Assembly: GCA_030682415.1 (NCBI GenBank)
Contig: JAUXOE010000280.1
Span: forward strand, 1-35,396
DNA length: 35,396 nt
Direction: 5' to 3'
Source of the DNA: Parvibaculum sp.
GTDB taxonomy: Bacteria > Pseudomonadota > Alphaproteobacteria > Parvibaculales > Parvibaculaceae
How positions within the stretch are numbered: the first letter of the stretch is position 1; each line of letters starts with the position of its first letter. This document shows positions 7,731 through 16,861 of the stretch, in pieces. Under the pieces are notes generated by a model. The model made no database searches, was not told the DNA's origin, and saw only the letters and a list, made by a program, of their open reading frames with translations. The position numbers and the translations under genes are program-made.

Positions 7731-8668
7731 GGGAAAATCCTGTCTAGAACGGCCACTATTTCCCGGAGAAACGTGGCGAGATTGTTTTTATGGTTTTCAA
7801 TATCCGCCGTTGTCTTCATCTCGTGTTCGGACGAATGATAGCGCGTTCCGTCTGTGGCTTCCGCCGACAATTCTCCCGCACCGCGTTCGACGTAGTTGAT
7901 AAGCCCGGTCATTCTTTCGGTGCGGTGCTTGAGGGCCGTATCGCTTTCAAGCGTGGCCCTGACTGACGAGACATTCTCCCCGTCGCGGAGCGACCTGTAT
8001 TCCTCTTGGAAATCGTCCGCGTCCTTGAACATGTTGGGCGCAGCAACGGCGAAAGTTACGGACTTGATTTCGTCCCTATGCTGTAGCGCAAACTCCCAAA
8101 ATGAGCCTTTTCTGACCAATGGGAATGCTTGAACGAAATAGGGCGCGTCTATGTCGTCGTTAAGGGCTTTAATCAACGAATTGATGATGGCTTTAGGAAT
8201 GCCAATCTCATCGTTGTGTTCCAGCGCGATGAGCTGGCCGTCCTGATGATCGGTCGGGTCAATTGCAAGAAAAGACGCCTGCCATGACGGATGCTTGGTC
8301 GGTTCCAGCCCCTCACTCGGCGGCGTTCGTTCGGACTTTTGAAGCTCTCTGGCGATCCATACAAAGCGAAGATGCGGAAGCCTTGGAACGAAGAGGTCTT
8401 CGACCGGCATCATCACAAATTTGTTTTTGTAGTGGAGAAACTCTCGCTCACGCTCGAAAAAGTGCCGCAACCAGTTTTCACGGCTGTAGGGCCTCCCCTC
8501 CGGGTCCCGCGCCTCGAACAAATCGGCCATTTCCTTCGCCTTCAACGATAGGCGAAACAGAAAAAGGTCCATTTTCTCCCCCCAATGGGCCAAACAGAGG
8601 CGTACCGCCTCAATCTGGCCCCGGAGGTATTTTTCCCCAGAATGCTGACAAATTGCAAACATGCTCAT
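7727..8668 (-). CDS. Hypothetical soluble protein of unknown function (transposon passenger)
   Basis: 313-aa ORF MSMFAICQHSGEKYLRGQIEAVRLCLAHWGEKMDLFLFRLSLKAKEMADLF...; translationally coupled to the 4-TM gene. Confidence 0.78.
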   Translation of the reverse strand: MSMFAICQHSGEKYLRGQIEAVRLCLAHWGEKMDLFLFRLSLKAKEMADLFEARDPEGRPYSRENWLRHFFEREREFLHYKNKFVMMPVEDLFVPRLPHLRFVWIARELQKSERTPPSEGLEPTKHPSWQASFLAIDPTDHQDGQLIALEHNDEIGIPKAIINSLIKALNDDIDAPYFVQAFPLVRKGSFWEFALQHRDEIKSVTFAVAAPNMFKDADDFQEEYRSLRDGENVSSVRATLESDTALKHRTERMTGLINYVERGAGELSAEATDGTRYHSSEHEMKTTADIENHKNNLATFLREIVAVLDRIFP

Positions 8669-8693
8669 CGCTTCTCTCCTTGAGAAGCGGCAT

Positions 8694-8717
8694 AGGTGTG
8701 TTTGCTACCTAATGCCG
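8694..8717 (-). repeat. Right terminal inverted repeat, 24 bp
   Basis: AGGTGTGTTTGCTACCTAATGCCG; exact reverse complement of 4707-4730. Confidence 0.96.
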
Positions 8718-8725
8718 GGGAATTC
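8718..8725. repeat. Target site duplication, right copy (GGGAATTC)
   Basis: Identical to 4699-4706. Confidence 0.93.
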
Positions 8726-9649
8726 CGGCAATTCATCCAGAAACAAGACGCCTCGATGGGCCAGCGAGATTTCACCGGGGCGGACGCGAAGCCCACCGCC
8801 GACCAGCGCCGGCATGGAAGCCGAATGATGCGGCGCGCGATAGGGGCGGCGGCGGCCGATGCCGGTTTTCAGCAATTCACCGGCGAGCGAGGAAACCATC
8901 GACACTTCGAGCATCTCGCGCGGCGAAAGCGGCGGCAAAATTCCGGGAAGGCGCGCGGCCAGCATCGACTTGCCGGAGCCGGGCGGCCCGACCATCAACA
9001 TGTTGTGACCGCCGGCGGCGGCGACCTCGAGGGCGCGCTTGGCCGATTCCTGTCCCTTGATGTCGCGCAGATCGGGGACGGGCCCCGCTTCGACCGCCTT
9101 CATCGGCGCCGGTTCGGAGAGAACCTGACTGCCGCGGAAATGATTGACGAGGGCAATGATCGAGCGCGGCGCCAGCACGCCGCCGGGATTTGCCGCGTCC
9201 ATGCCGGCCCAAGCGGCTTCGGGCCCGCAGGCTTCGGGGCAGATCAGGCCCTTGCCGCGCGCATTGGCGGCAATCGCGGCCGGCAGCGCGCCGGCGACCG
9301 GGTTGATGGTGCCGTCCAACGACAATTCGCCGATGGCGACGAAACGCTCCAGCTCCTGCGCCGGCAGCACGCCCATGACGACCAGCAGGCCGAGCGCAAT
9401 GGGGAGATCGTAATGGCTGCCTTCCTTCGGCAGATCGGCGGGGGCGAGATTGACGGTAATGCGCTTCGCCGGCAGGCCGAGGCCGATCGCATGGAGGGCG
9501 GCGCGCACCCGCTCGCGGCTTTCGGCCACCGCCTTGTCGCCGAGGCCGACGACCGAAAAGACCACCGTGCCGGTGCCGAGATGGACCTGCACATCGACAG
9601 GCCGCGCCTCGACGCCCTGAAAGGCTACCGTCTCGATATGCGCGACCAT
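8718..9649 (-). pseudogene. comM: ComM/YifB family ATPase, N-terminal fragment (interrupted by transposon)
   Basis: MVAHIETVAFQGVEARPVDVQVHLGTGTVVFSVVGLGDKAVAESRERV... with Walker A GPPGSGKSMLAARLPGILPPL, ending at Walker B GVLFLDELPEFP; the frame then runs into a TAG inside the right TIR (stop 8705-8707). Confidence 0.93.
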
Positions 9650-9760
9650 GATGCCCCGCTCTTCCCGGTTATGGGGAAAGGCTAGCGGAATGGGGAATTA
9701 CGTCAAGAACGAAATAGGAACAAAAAACCTCGCCTCGAGCGGCCAAGCCCGAACTAGACT

Positions 9761-10258
9761 TTGCCCGTCCAATTTGGGGGGCTTTGGGTGCGAAAATCTC
9801 TCTGTGCGGCCGCGCTCGCCGCGCCGTTCCTTCTCGTAAATCCTGTCGCCGCCGCTTGCGGTGATCCCCCTATCGATCCCGAGGCCGGGCCCGCACTGAC
9901 CCCTGATGAAATTCAAGGTTTCCGGAACAAGCTGGCGTCCTGCTGGAACACACCGAAGGCCACCGAAAACACGGTTGTGAGGGTCAAGGTCCATCTCGAG
10001 CCAGACGGCACGGTGTCATGGGTCGAACCGATGCCGAAGGACGCAAGCGAACCGGAAAACGAGACCTACCGGCTCTATCTGAAAACAGCAACGGAGGCTT
10101 TGTATCGTTGCCAGCCCTATGACCTGCCGCGAGATAAGTATGCGTCATGGTGCCAAGCGGTTCTTCACTTTAGCACGCGCGACGTACGCTCTATCGAACC
10201 AAGCTCAATCGACTCAACCGATATCGATCAACTTCTGAAAGGCTTGTTGGCGAAATAA
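9761..10258 (+). CDS. Secreted protein with TonB/TolA C-terminal-like domain
   Basis: Signal peptide, then LTPDEIQGFRNKLASCWNTPKATENTVVRVKVHLEPDGTVSW...ATEALYRCQPYDLPRDKYASWCQAVLHF, typical of the alphaproteobacterial TolA-C/TonB-C-like family. The start may lie downstream of 9761. Confidence 0.65.
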   Translation: MPVQFGGLWVRKSLCAAALAAPFLLVNPVAAACGDPPIDPEAGPALTPDEIQGFRNKLASCWNTPKATENTVVRVKVHLEPDGTVSWVEPMPKDASEPENETYRLYLKTATEALYRCQPYDLPRDKYASWCQAVLHFSTRDVRSIEPSSIDSTDIDQLLKGLLAK

Positions 10259-10276
10259 GATTCGTGACCGACGGCG

Positions 10277-11551
10277 CTATTTTCGCGCCGCCTCGGCCGC
10301 GTCCATGACGCGCATCAGGTTTTCGCCCCAGAGCTTGCCGATTTCTTCTTCGGTGTAGCCGCGGCGGACCAGCTCGGCCGTCACGTTGAGGGTCTCGCCG
10401 GCATGGGACCAGCCTTCGATGCCGCCGCCGCCCTGAAAATCCGACGAGATGCCGACATGGTCGATGCCGACCAGTTTCACCGCATGGTCGATGTGATCGG
10501 CAAGCGTCGCCACGGTGGCGCGCGGCCATTTGGCGTCAAGCGCCGCGACACCGTCGGCGAATTTGCGCTTCGTCTCGTCCGATGCGCCGAAAAAGGCATC
10601 GAGCGAGGTCATCCCCAGCGAGACCGCCAGTTCGCGCCGCGCCTTCAGCTTTTCCTCCGGCACCTCATGCAGATAGGCATCGAAGGCGACGATCTGGATG
10701 ACGCCGCCCTTCGCCGCCAGCGCCTTTATTTCCTCATCCGTCATGTTGCGCGGATGGGGATGGAGGGCGTGAACCGAGGAATGGGAGGCGATGACCGGCG
10801 CGCGCGACAGCTCGATCGCATCGAGCGCAGCGGCCTTCGAGGCATGGCTGACATCGACCATCAGGCCGAGATCGTTGGCGCGGGCAATGAGAGCGCGACC
10901 GAAATCCGACAGGCCGCCATGCTCGCCGCCGTCCTCGTTGGCGCGGTCGGCGAATTTTTCCTGCGGCAGGGCGCTGTCGGCAATGTCGTTGTGGCCGTTG
11001 TGCACGAGGCCGAGATAGCGGGCGCCGAGATCGTAATAGATGTCGAGAAGCGCCGGCGCGCGGCCGACGACATAACCGTTCTCGATACCGATCAGGGCGA
11101 CGCGCTTTCCCTCGCCATGCAGACGGCGAATATCGGCGGCGGAACGGGCGAGACCGATTTCATCCGGATACAGATTATCCGTCATGCGGCGGATGGCGGC
11201 GAATTTCGCAAAGGCTTCGGCGGCCGCTTGCGCATAGCCCGCATCGTCGCGCGCGCCCTGCCCCGCATAAACGACGAAGAAGACGGCGTCGAGCCCGCCC
11301 TCGCGCATGCGCGGCAGATCGACCTGCACCGGATATGTACCCGGCTTGCCGGGGTCATAGATATCGGTGGCGAAGGTCGACGGGATGTCGACATGGGTGT
11401 CGATCGTGATGACGCTTGCATGAATGCGCGCCGCCGTTTCCGCCAGCGTCGGCGGGGGCGTTTCGGTGACGAAGACCGGGCGCAGCGTCCAGATGGCGCC
11501 GACTATCAGCGCCAGACCGGCGACCAGAATGCCGTAACGTGTCCATTTCAT
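10277..11551 (-). CDS. Membrane (renal) dipeptidase, peptidase family M19
   Basis: ITIDTHVDIPSTF, YLGLVHNGHNDIADS, LMVDVSHASKAAALDAIELSRAPVIASHSSVHALHPHPRNMTDEEI, HVGISSDFQGGGGIEGW. Likely start ATG at 11551 (MKWTRYG). Confidence 0.9.
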   Translation of the reverse strand: MKWTRYGILVAGLALIVGAIWTLRPVFVTETPPPTLAETAARIHASVITIDTHVDIPSTFATDIYDPGKPGTYPVQVDLPRMREGGLDAVFFVVYAGQGARDDAGYAQAAAEAFAKFAAIRRMTDNLYPDEIGLARSAADIRRLHGEGKRVALIGIENGYVVGRAPALLDIYYDLGARYLGLVHNGHNDIADSALPQEKFADRANEDGGEHGGLSDFGRALIARANDLGLMVDVSHASKAAALDAIELSRAPVIASHSSVHALHPHPRNMTDEEIKALAAKGGVIQIVAFDAYLHEVPEEKLKARRELAVSLGMTSLDAFFGASDETKRKFADGVAALDAKWPRATVATLADHIDHAVKLVGIDHVGISSDFQGGGGIEGWSHAGETLNVTAELVRRGYTEEEIGKLWGENLMRVMDAAEAARK

Positions 11552-11586
11552 GTTCGCCCTGCCCGGCATGCTCACGCCTCCCCTTT

Positions 11587-12531
11587 TCACGCGCCGCGAC
11601 GCGCCTCGATCGCATCCCAGACAAGACCCGCCAGATTGGCGTTGTCGAAGCGGTCGATTTCCTGAATGCCGGTCGGCGAGGTGACGTTGATCTCGGTCAG
11701 CCAGTCGCCGATCACATCGATGCCGACGAAAATCAATCCGCGCGCCTTCAGTTCCGGTCCGATCGTCTCGCAGATTTCGCGTTCGCGCGCCGTCAGCGAC
11801 CATTTTTCGGGCCGGCCGCCGACATGCATGTTGGAGCGCGATTCGCCTTCGGCCGGAACACGATTGATCGCGCCGACCGGTTCACCGTCGACCAGGATGA
11901 TGCGCTTGTCGCCCTGACGGACTTCGGGGAGATATTTCTGCACGATGACCGGCTCACGGTTCATCTGACCGAAGATCTCCAGCAGCGAATTGAGGTTCTC
12001 GTCGCCCTCGCGGATGCGGAAAACGCCGATGCCGCCATTGCCGAAGAGCGGCTTGACGATGATGTCGCCGAATTCGCGGCGGAAGGCGCGGATTTCTTCC
12101 GGATCGCGGCTGATCAGCGTCGGCGGGAGCAGGCCCTTGAAACGCACCGCAAAAAGCTTTTCGGGCGCGTTGCGCACTTCGGCCGGGTTGTTCACCACCA
12201 GCGTTTTCGGGTGCACGGTCTCGAGAATATGGGTCGCCGTGATGTAGCTCATGTCGAAAGGCGGGTCCTGGCGCATCAGCACGACATCGAGATCGGCAAG
12301 GAAGGTCTTTTCGAGGCTGCCCAGGGTCGAATGATTGCCGACCTCGCGGCGCAGCGTCATCGGCCGCATGCGCGCGTAGGCGCGGCCGTCACGCATCGAG
12401 AGATCCTTGGGCTCGTAATAAAAAAGCCTGTGACCGCGACGTTGCGCCTCCAGCCCGAGCGCAAAGGTCGAATCGGCGTTGATGTTGATCTGGTGGACCG
12501 GATCCATCTGGATGGCGACGGCAAGGCTCAT
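11587..12531 (-). CDS. gshB: Glutathione synthetase
   Basis: [34 protein letters not shown]...[21 protein letters not shown]...[12 protein letters not shown]...[14 protein letters not shown]. Confidence 0.96.
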   Translation of the reverse strand: MSLAVAIQMDPVHQININADSTFALGLEAQRRGHRLFYYEPKDLSMRDGRAYARMRPMTLRREVGNHSTLGSLEKTFLADLDVVLMRQDPPFDMSYITATHILETVHPKTLVVNNPAEVRNAPEKLFAVRFKGLLPPTLISRDPEEIRAFRREFGDIIVKPLFGNGGIGVFRIREGDENLNSLLEIFGQMNREPVIVQKYLPEVRQGDKRIILVDGEPVGAINRVPAEGESRSNMHVGGRPEKWSLTAREREICETIGPELKARGLIFVGIDVIGDWLTEINVTSPTGIQEIDRFDNANLAGLVWDAIEARRGA

Positions 12532-12547
12532 GCTGTTCTCTCACGTT

Positions 12548-12617
12548 CATTCACGCGCGGGCCAAGCTCGCGCGGTCTCGGGCATTCACGCGCGGGCCAA
12601 GTCCGCGCGGGCTCGGG
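12548..12617. repeat. Two tandem copies of a 35-bp GC-rich unit
   Basis: CATTCACGCGCGGGCCAAGCTCGCGCGGTCTCGGG (12548-12582) and CATTCACGCGCGGGCCAAGTCCGCGCGGGCTCGGG (12583-12617). Confidence 0.85.
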
Positions 12618-12656
12618 GAAAGATGGGGGGAGAACCCCCGCTTTGCGAGAAAAAAA

Positions 12657-13508
12657 TCAGTTGAGGCGCGTCTTGAGGCGACGCAACGCCTCTTCCGCCA
12701 TAACGGCAATGCGGGCCTCGCCAAGGTCGGCGGCCATGTCGCGGCAGACTTCGAAGGCATGGGCGGCGGCGCCCATATGTCCCGCATGGACCTCAAGCCG
12801 CCCGAGTTCGAAGCGCAGGCCCGCCCGCTGCGGCGCCAGCCAGATCATGCGCCGCACGATCTCGCGGGCACGGGCAAAGTCGCCGGCCTTGATGGCACGG
12901 CTCAGAATGTTGTTTTCAAGCCGGAGCAGAATGTCGCGCGGGCCGACCGCCTCGCAGGCCTCCGGCGTCAGCCGCGCGTCGGGCCCCTCGACGCCGCGCA
13001 GCAGCGTCAGCAGGTCGGCGGCGGTCAGCGCCCGGCCGCCATTGAAAGGGTCGAGCACCGCCGCCTCGCCCGCCCCGCGCAGCCTGAGCACGAAATGACC
13101 CGGAAAGTTCAAACCGCTCAGATCGAGGCCGAGCTTCGCACCGACATGAAGATAGAGAATGCCGAGCGTAACCGGCAGGCCTTTGCGGCGGTCGATCACA
13201 TCGGCAAGATTGGCGTTGCGCGGATCGTCATAGGTCCTGGTGTCGCCGAGATAGTGAAAACGGCCGGCGACGACGCCGGCCAGCGCACCTGCAACAATAC
13301 CGGCCGGCGCTTCTTTCGCGCCGCCCGACAGCACCTCGTCCGTCGCTGCGGCCAATTCGTCGAGATGGGCAAGATAGGGATCGGGTTCGAACTCCGGCCG
13401 GTCGAGCGCCGCCAATGTCAGCGCCAGCCGCGCCAGATCGAGTTCGTCGTCGGGCATGACGCCCGCACGTTGCAATTCGCCTTCCATGTCTCGCGTCGGT
13501 CCGTCCAT
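12657..13508 (-). CDS. SirB1 family / transglutaminase-like protein
   Basis: ANLADVIDRRKGLPVTLGILYLHVGAKLGLDLSGLNFPGHFVLRLRG and C-terminal TPR-like region. ORF opens at 13544; the likely start is ATG at 13508 (MDGPTRDMEG). Confidence 0.85.
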   Translation of the reverse strand: MDGPTRDMEGELQRAGVMPDDELDLARLALTLAALDRPEFEPDPYLAHLDELAAATDEVLSGGAKEAPAGIVAGALAGVVAGRFHYLGDTRTYDDPRNANLADVIDRRKGLPVTLGILYLHVGAKLGLDLSGLNFPGHFVLRLRGAGEAAVLDPFNGGRALTAADLLTLLRGVEGPDARLTPEACEAVGPRDILLRLENNILSRAIKAGDFARAREIVRRMIWLAPQRAGLRFELGRLEVHAGHMGAAAHAFEVCRDMAADLGEARIAVMAEEALRRLKTRLN

Positions 13509-13565
13509 GCGCCGATCATGGCGCGGGACGGGCGGGCGATGCAAGTGCGCTCGATGCAGGTCGGC

Positions 13566-14138
13566 TCAGGACTTCCTGATCTCGACATAGGAGACGACGT
13601 TCTTCACACCCGACACGTCGCGCGCATGGGCGATGACGCGATCGAGTTCAGCGCGGTCAAGTGCCGTCCCCATCAGATAGACGATGCCGTGCACCGTCTC
13701 GATCGAGTAATTGATGCTGCTGATGCTCCGGTCGCCAATCAGCCGGGTGCGCAGCTTGGTCGTGATCGTCGTGTCGCTCATCGCCTGTGCGAAACCGGCA
13801 CTCCCGCCAACCTTCAACTCGTTGATGACCTCCTTGACGCCGCCGACGGTCCAGACAAGACGCGTCACCGTCACGCGGTCCTCGGCCTTCGGTACCGTGC
13901 CGGACAGAAGCACCCGGCCGTTGCGGACCTGGGTGGCGACGCCCTTGTAGAGATTGCTGTCTTCGGCCAGCAGCTTGCGGTTGATCTCGAAGGAAATCTG
14001 GTTGTCGTCGACGGCCTGTTCGAGGCCGCGGTCCTGGGCCGCGCCGACGGCGGCCGCGCCGCCCGCGCCCACGACCAGCGGCACGCAGCCGCCAAGGCCG
14101 AAAACAACCAGGATCAACGCCGCCAAAGACACTCGCAT
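13566..14138 (-). CDS. BON domain-containing lipoprotein (OsmY-like)
   Basis: Lipobox LVVFGLGGC; two BON-type domains (ISFEINRKLLAEDSNLYKGVATQVRNGRVLLSGTV; TTKLRTRLIGDRSISSINYSIETVHGIVYLMGTA). ORF opens at 14201; probable start MRVSLAALILVVFGLGGC. Confidence 0.85.
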   Translation of the reverse strand: MRVSLAALILVVFGLGGCVPLVVGAGGAAAVGAAQDRGLEQAVDDNQISFEINRKLLAEDSNLYKGVATQVRNGRVLLSGTVPKAEDRVTVTRLVWTVGGVKEVINELKVGGSAGFAQAMSDTTITTKLRTRLIGDRSISSINYSIETVHGIVYLMGTALDRAELDRVIAHARDVSGVKNVVSYVEIRKS

Positions 14139-14203
14139 GCCGAAACCTCCAGACAAGGGAACCCCGTGCTCCGGCACGAAATGAGCCGAGTGCTGCGGCA
14201 AGA

Positions 14204-14608
14204 TTATGGCCGCCAGGCGTCTTCCAGGTGACGGGGGAAACGGCGCGGGGCGACCAGCACCACATCGAAACGAAGATCGAGACCGGCAAGGCCCGGCCGC
14301 ATGGCCAGCAAATGGTCGGCGGCGCGCGCCAGGCGCTGCTGCTGACGCGGAAGCAACGCCTCAACGGCGCGCTCGCCGGCCATATCGGGCCTGGCGCTTG
14401 CCTTGACCTCGACAATAACCAGCGCCCTGCCGCGGCGCGCGACCATGTCGATTTCGCCGGCACGGGTTTTCAGGCGACGGGCCAGAATGCGATAGCCCTT
14501 GAGGCGGAGCCAGATGGCGGCCAGGGTTTCAGCGCGAAGGCCGCGGCGATGGGCGGCGCGGCCACGCGCGGTATCGCCCTTCCTCTTGCCGCCCTCAATC
14601 TTTCGCAT
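14204..14608 (-). CDS. yraN: YraN/UPF0102 family nuclease-like protein
   Basis: RRGLRAETLAAIWLRLKGYRILARRLKTRAGEIDMVARRGRALVIVEVKA; adjacent to rsmI. Confidence 0.93.
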   Translation of the reverse strand: MRKIEGGKRKGDTARGRAAHRRGLRAETLAAIWLRLKGYRILARRLKTRAGEIDMVARRGRALVIVEVKASARPDMAGERAVEALLPRQQQRLARAADHLLAMRPGLAGLDLRFDVVLVAPRRFPRHLEDAWRP

Positions 14609-15458
14609 CCGCTATTTCCAGCGCCCGTGCGTAGACCTCGCGGCGCGGCAGGCCCGTCATCGATACGACTTCGGCGACCGCGTCCTTGAGGCTTTCGCGG
14701 CGCAGCGCGTTTTCGAGCATCGCGTCGATTTCATGCGCACAAAGCGCCGCGCGCTTTTCGGGCGGCCCGACGACGATGACGATTTCGCCCCTGGGCGGTC
14801 CGGACGCCGCATAATGCGCCGCCAGATCAGCAAGCGGGCCCCGCCGCACCTCCTCGAATTTCTTGGTCAGTTCGCGCGCCACCGCCGCCTCGCGCGGACC
14901 CAATGTCTCACCCATGTCGGCCAGCGAGGCGGTCAGACGGTTGGCGCTTTCGAGAAAGACCAGCGTCGCCGGGATGGCGGCAAGCTCGGCCAGTTCCTTG
15001 CGCCGCGCTTCCTGCCTTGCGGCCGGAAAGCCGGCGAAAAAGAAGCGGTCGGTGGGCAGGCCCGCCAGCGTCAAGGCCGCCAGAACCGATGAGGCGCCGG
15101 GAAGCGTCGTCACGTCGTGACCGGCCGCAATCGCCTCGCGTACCAGCTTCAGGCCCGGATCGGAGACGAGCGGCGTGCCGGCATCCGAGACCAGGGCGAT
15201 GGCTTCGCCGGCCTCGAGCCGTTTCAGGATACGCGGACGCATCTCGGCCGCATTGTGGTCGTGATAGGGCGCGGTGCGGGCCTCGATATGGTGAATGGCG
15301 AAAAGCTTGGCGGTCACGCGCGTGTCCTCGCACAAGACCAGGTCGGCCCGCGTCAGCACGTCGAGGGCGCGCAAACTGATGTCGCCGGCATTGCCGATCG
15401 GCGTCGCCGTCACGTAGAGGCCCGGCGCGAGCCGGGGTTTTGCGGGTTTTTCGTTCAT
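14595..15458 (-). CDS. rsmI: 16S rRNA (cytidine1402-2'-O)-methyltransferase
   Basis: GLYVTATPIGNAGDISLRALDVLTRADLVLCEDTRVTAKLF...VSDAGTPLVSDPG. ORF opens at 15719; start set at ATG 15458 (MNEKPAKPRL). Confidence 0.95.
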   Translation of the reverse strand: MNEKPAKPRLAPGLYVTATPIGNAGDISLRALDVLTRADLVLCEDTRVTAKLFAIHHIEARTAPYHDHNAAEMRPRILKRLEAGEAIALVSDAGTPLVSDPGLKLVREAIAAGHDVTTLPGASSVLAALTLAGLPTDRFFFAGFPAARQEARRKELAELAAIPATLVFLESANRLTASLADMGETLGPREAAVARELTKKFEEVRRGPLADLAAHYAASGPPRGEIVIVVGPPEKRAALCAHEIDAMLENALRRESLKDAVAEVVSMTGLPRREVYARALEIADAKD

Positions 15459-15592
15459 CGCGGGCGACCTTGCGCCCGGAAGGCACTTTTTGGCAAGACG
15501 GCGCCAGGCCGCGCGGACCGGTTTACTTGGCCGGTCGCGAACAGTACCCTTCGCCAGCACGGCATATCGATGTTCGTTCAAGGAAATTTCCG

Positions 15593-16858
15593 GTGACTGA
15601 CGCCCGCTCCTCCTCTGCCGGCCTTCGGGCGACGGTTGTTTTCTGTCTCGGCATCCTGCTGGCCGGTTGCAACGGGCTGGGCTCACGTCAGGCGCCGCCA
15701 CCGGTGGTCGCACCGCCACCCGTCGTGCAGGTGCAGCCGCCGCCGCGCGTCGAGACGCCGCCGATGCGCGACCCCGCCCGCTTCTACACGCCCGCTTATA
15801 TGGCCGGCGAGAGGCCGGTCCGGGTGGCGCTGCTGCTGCCCTTCAATTCGTCGCGCGACAATGTGCGGACGCTTTCCAACGCCATCTACAATGCCGCGCA
15901 ACTGGCGCTGTTCGAATTCGACAACCAGCAGGTGTTGTTGATCCCCAAGGCGACAGGGGGCACGGCGGGTGGTGCGCAGCGCGCCGCGCAGGAAGCGCTG
16001 AATGCCGGCGCCGATCTCATTCTCGGGCCGCTCTTTGCCGAGGAAGTCACTGCCATCGCGCCGCTGGCCGCGGGCGCCGGCGTGCCGGTCGTTGCTTTTT
16101 CCTCCGACAGCGCGGTCGCCGGTAACGGCGTCTATCTGCTTTCCTTCCCGTTGCATGAAGACATCAACCGGATTGTCGAATTCGCGACGCTGCAGGGCAT
16201 GCAGTCCTTCGGCGCTTTTTATCCGCAAGGCAGCTATGGCGACAGGGCGCGGTCCGAGTTCGAGCGCGCCGTCGGCGCGCGCGCCGGCCGGATCGTCGCC
16301 AGTGCCAGTTATCCGGCAAGCTCGGACGGCATGTATGAGCCGGCGCGGCGCATTGCGGCGAGTTATGGCGGCGGAAACTTCCAGGCGCTGTTCCTGCCCG
16401 AAGGTGGTGCGCAGCTCAAAACCATTTCACCCTTGCTCCCTTACTACGATCTCGATCCACGCAAGGTGAAGTTTCTCGGTACCGGGCTCTGGGACGACCC
16501 GTCGCTGGCGCTCGAACCGCCGCTTCATGGCGCCTGGTTCCCGGCACCGCCGCCCGAAGGGCATGCGCAATTCCTGACCCGCTACAAGCGCGCCTATGGC
16601 AGCACGACGCCGCCGCGCATCGCCAGCCTCGGCTATGACGCGGCGAGCCTCGCGGTGGCGCTGGCGGCGCGTCCCGAAAGCGACCGCTTCTCCGCGGCGG
16701 CACTGACCGATCCCGACGGCTTTGCCGGCGTCGACGGTATTTTCCGTTTCATGGCGGACGGGCGCACCGAACGCGGTCTTGCGGTGATGGAAGTCAGGGC
16801 CGGCGGCGCGGTGGTCGTGGATCCGGCACCGACAAGTTTCCGGCCGCGGGTCTTCTGA
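15593..16858 (+). CDS. Penicillin-binding protein activator (LpoA-like) lipoprotein
   Basis: Lipobox GILLAGC; periplasmic-binding-like fold VRVALLLPFNSSRDNVRTLSNAIYNAAQLALFEF...GADLILGPLFAEEVTAIAPLA. Probable GTG start at 15593. Confidence 0.82.
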   Translation: MTDARSSSAGLRATVVFCLGILLAGCNGLGSRQAPPPVVAPPPVVQVQPPPRVETPPMRDPARFYTPAYMAGERPVRVALLLPFNSSRDNVRTLSNAIYNAAQLALFEFDNQQVLLIPKATGGTAGGAQRAAQEALNAGADLILGPLFAEEVTAIAPLAAGAGVPVVAFSSDSAVAGNGVYLLSFPLHEDINRIVEFATLQGMQSFGAFYPQGSYGDRARSEFERAVGARAGRIVASASYPASSDGMYEPARRIAASYGGGNFQALFLPEGGAQLKTISPLLPYYDLDPRKVKFLGTGLWDDPSLALEPPLHGAWFPAPPPEGHAQFLTRYKRAYGSTTPPRIASLGYDAASLAVALAARPESDRFSAAALTDPDGFAGVDGIFRFMADGRTERGLAVMEVRAGGAVVVDPAPTSFRPRVF

Positions 16859-16861
16859 ACC

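Larger units (their letters stand above)
4707..8717. mobile_element. IS1595/ISXO2-type transposon with passenger genes (4,011 bp)
   Basis: Perfect 24-bp TIRs (CGGCATTAGGTAGCAAACACACCT ... AGGTGTGTTTGCTACCTAATGCCG), flanking 8-bp direct duplication GGGAATTC, internal IS1595-like transposase. Joining the flanks across one GGGAATTC copy restores the comM frame (LDELPEFPRQVLDSL). Confidence 0.95.
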
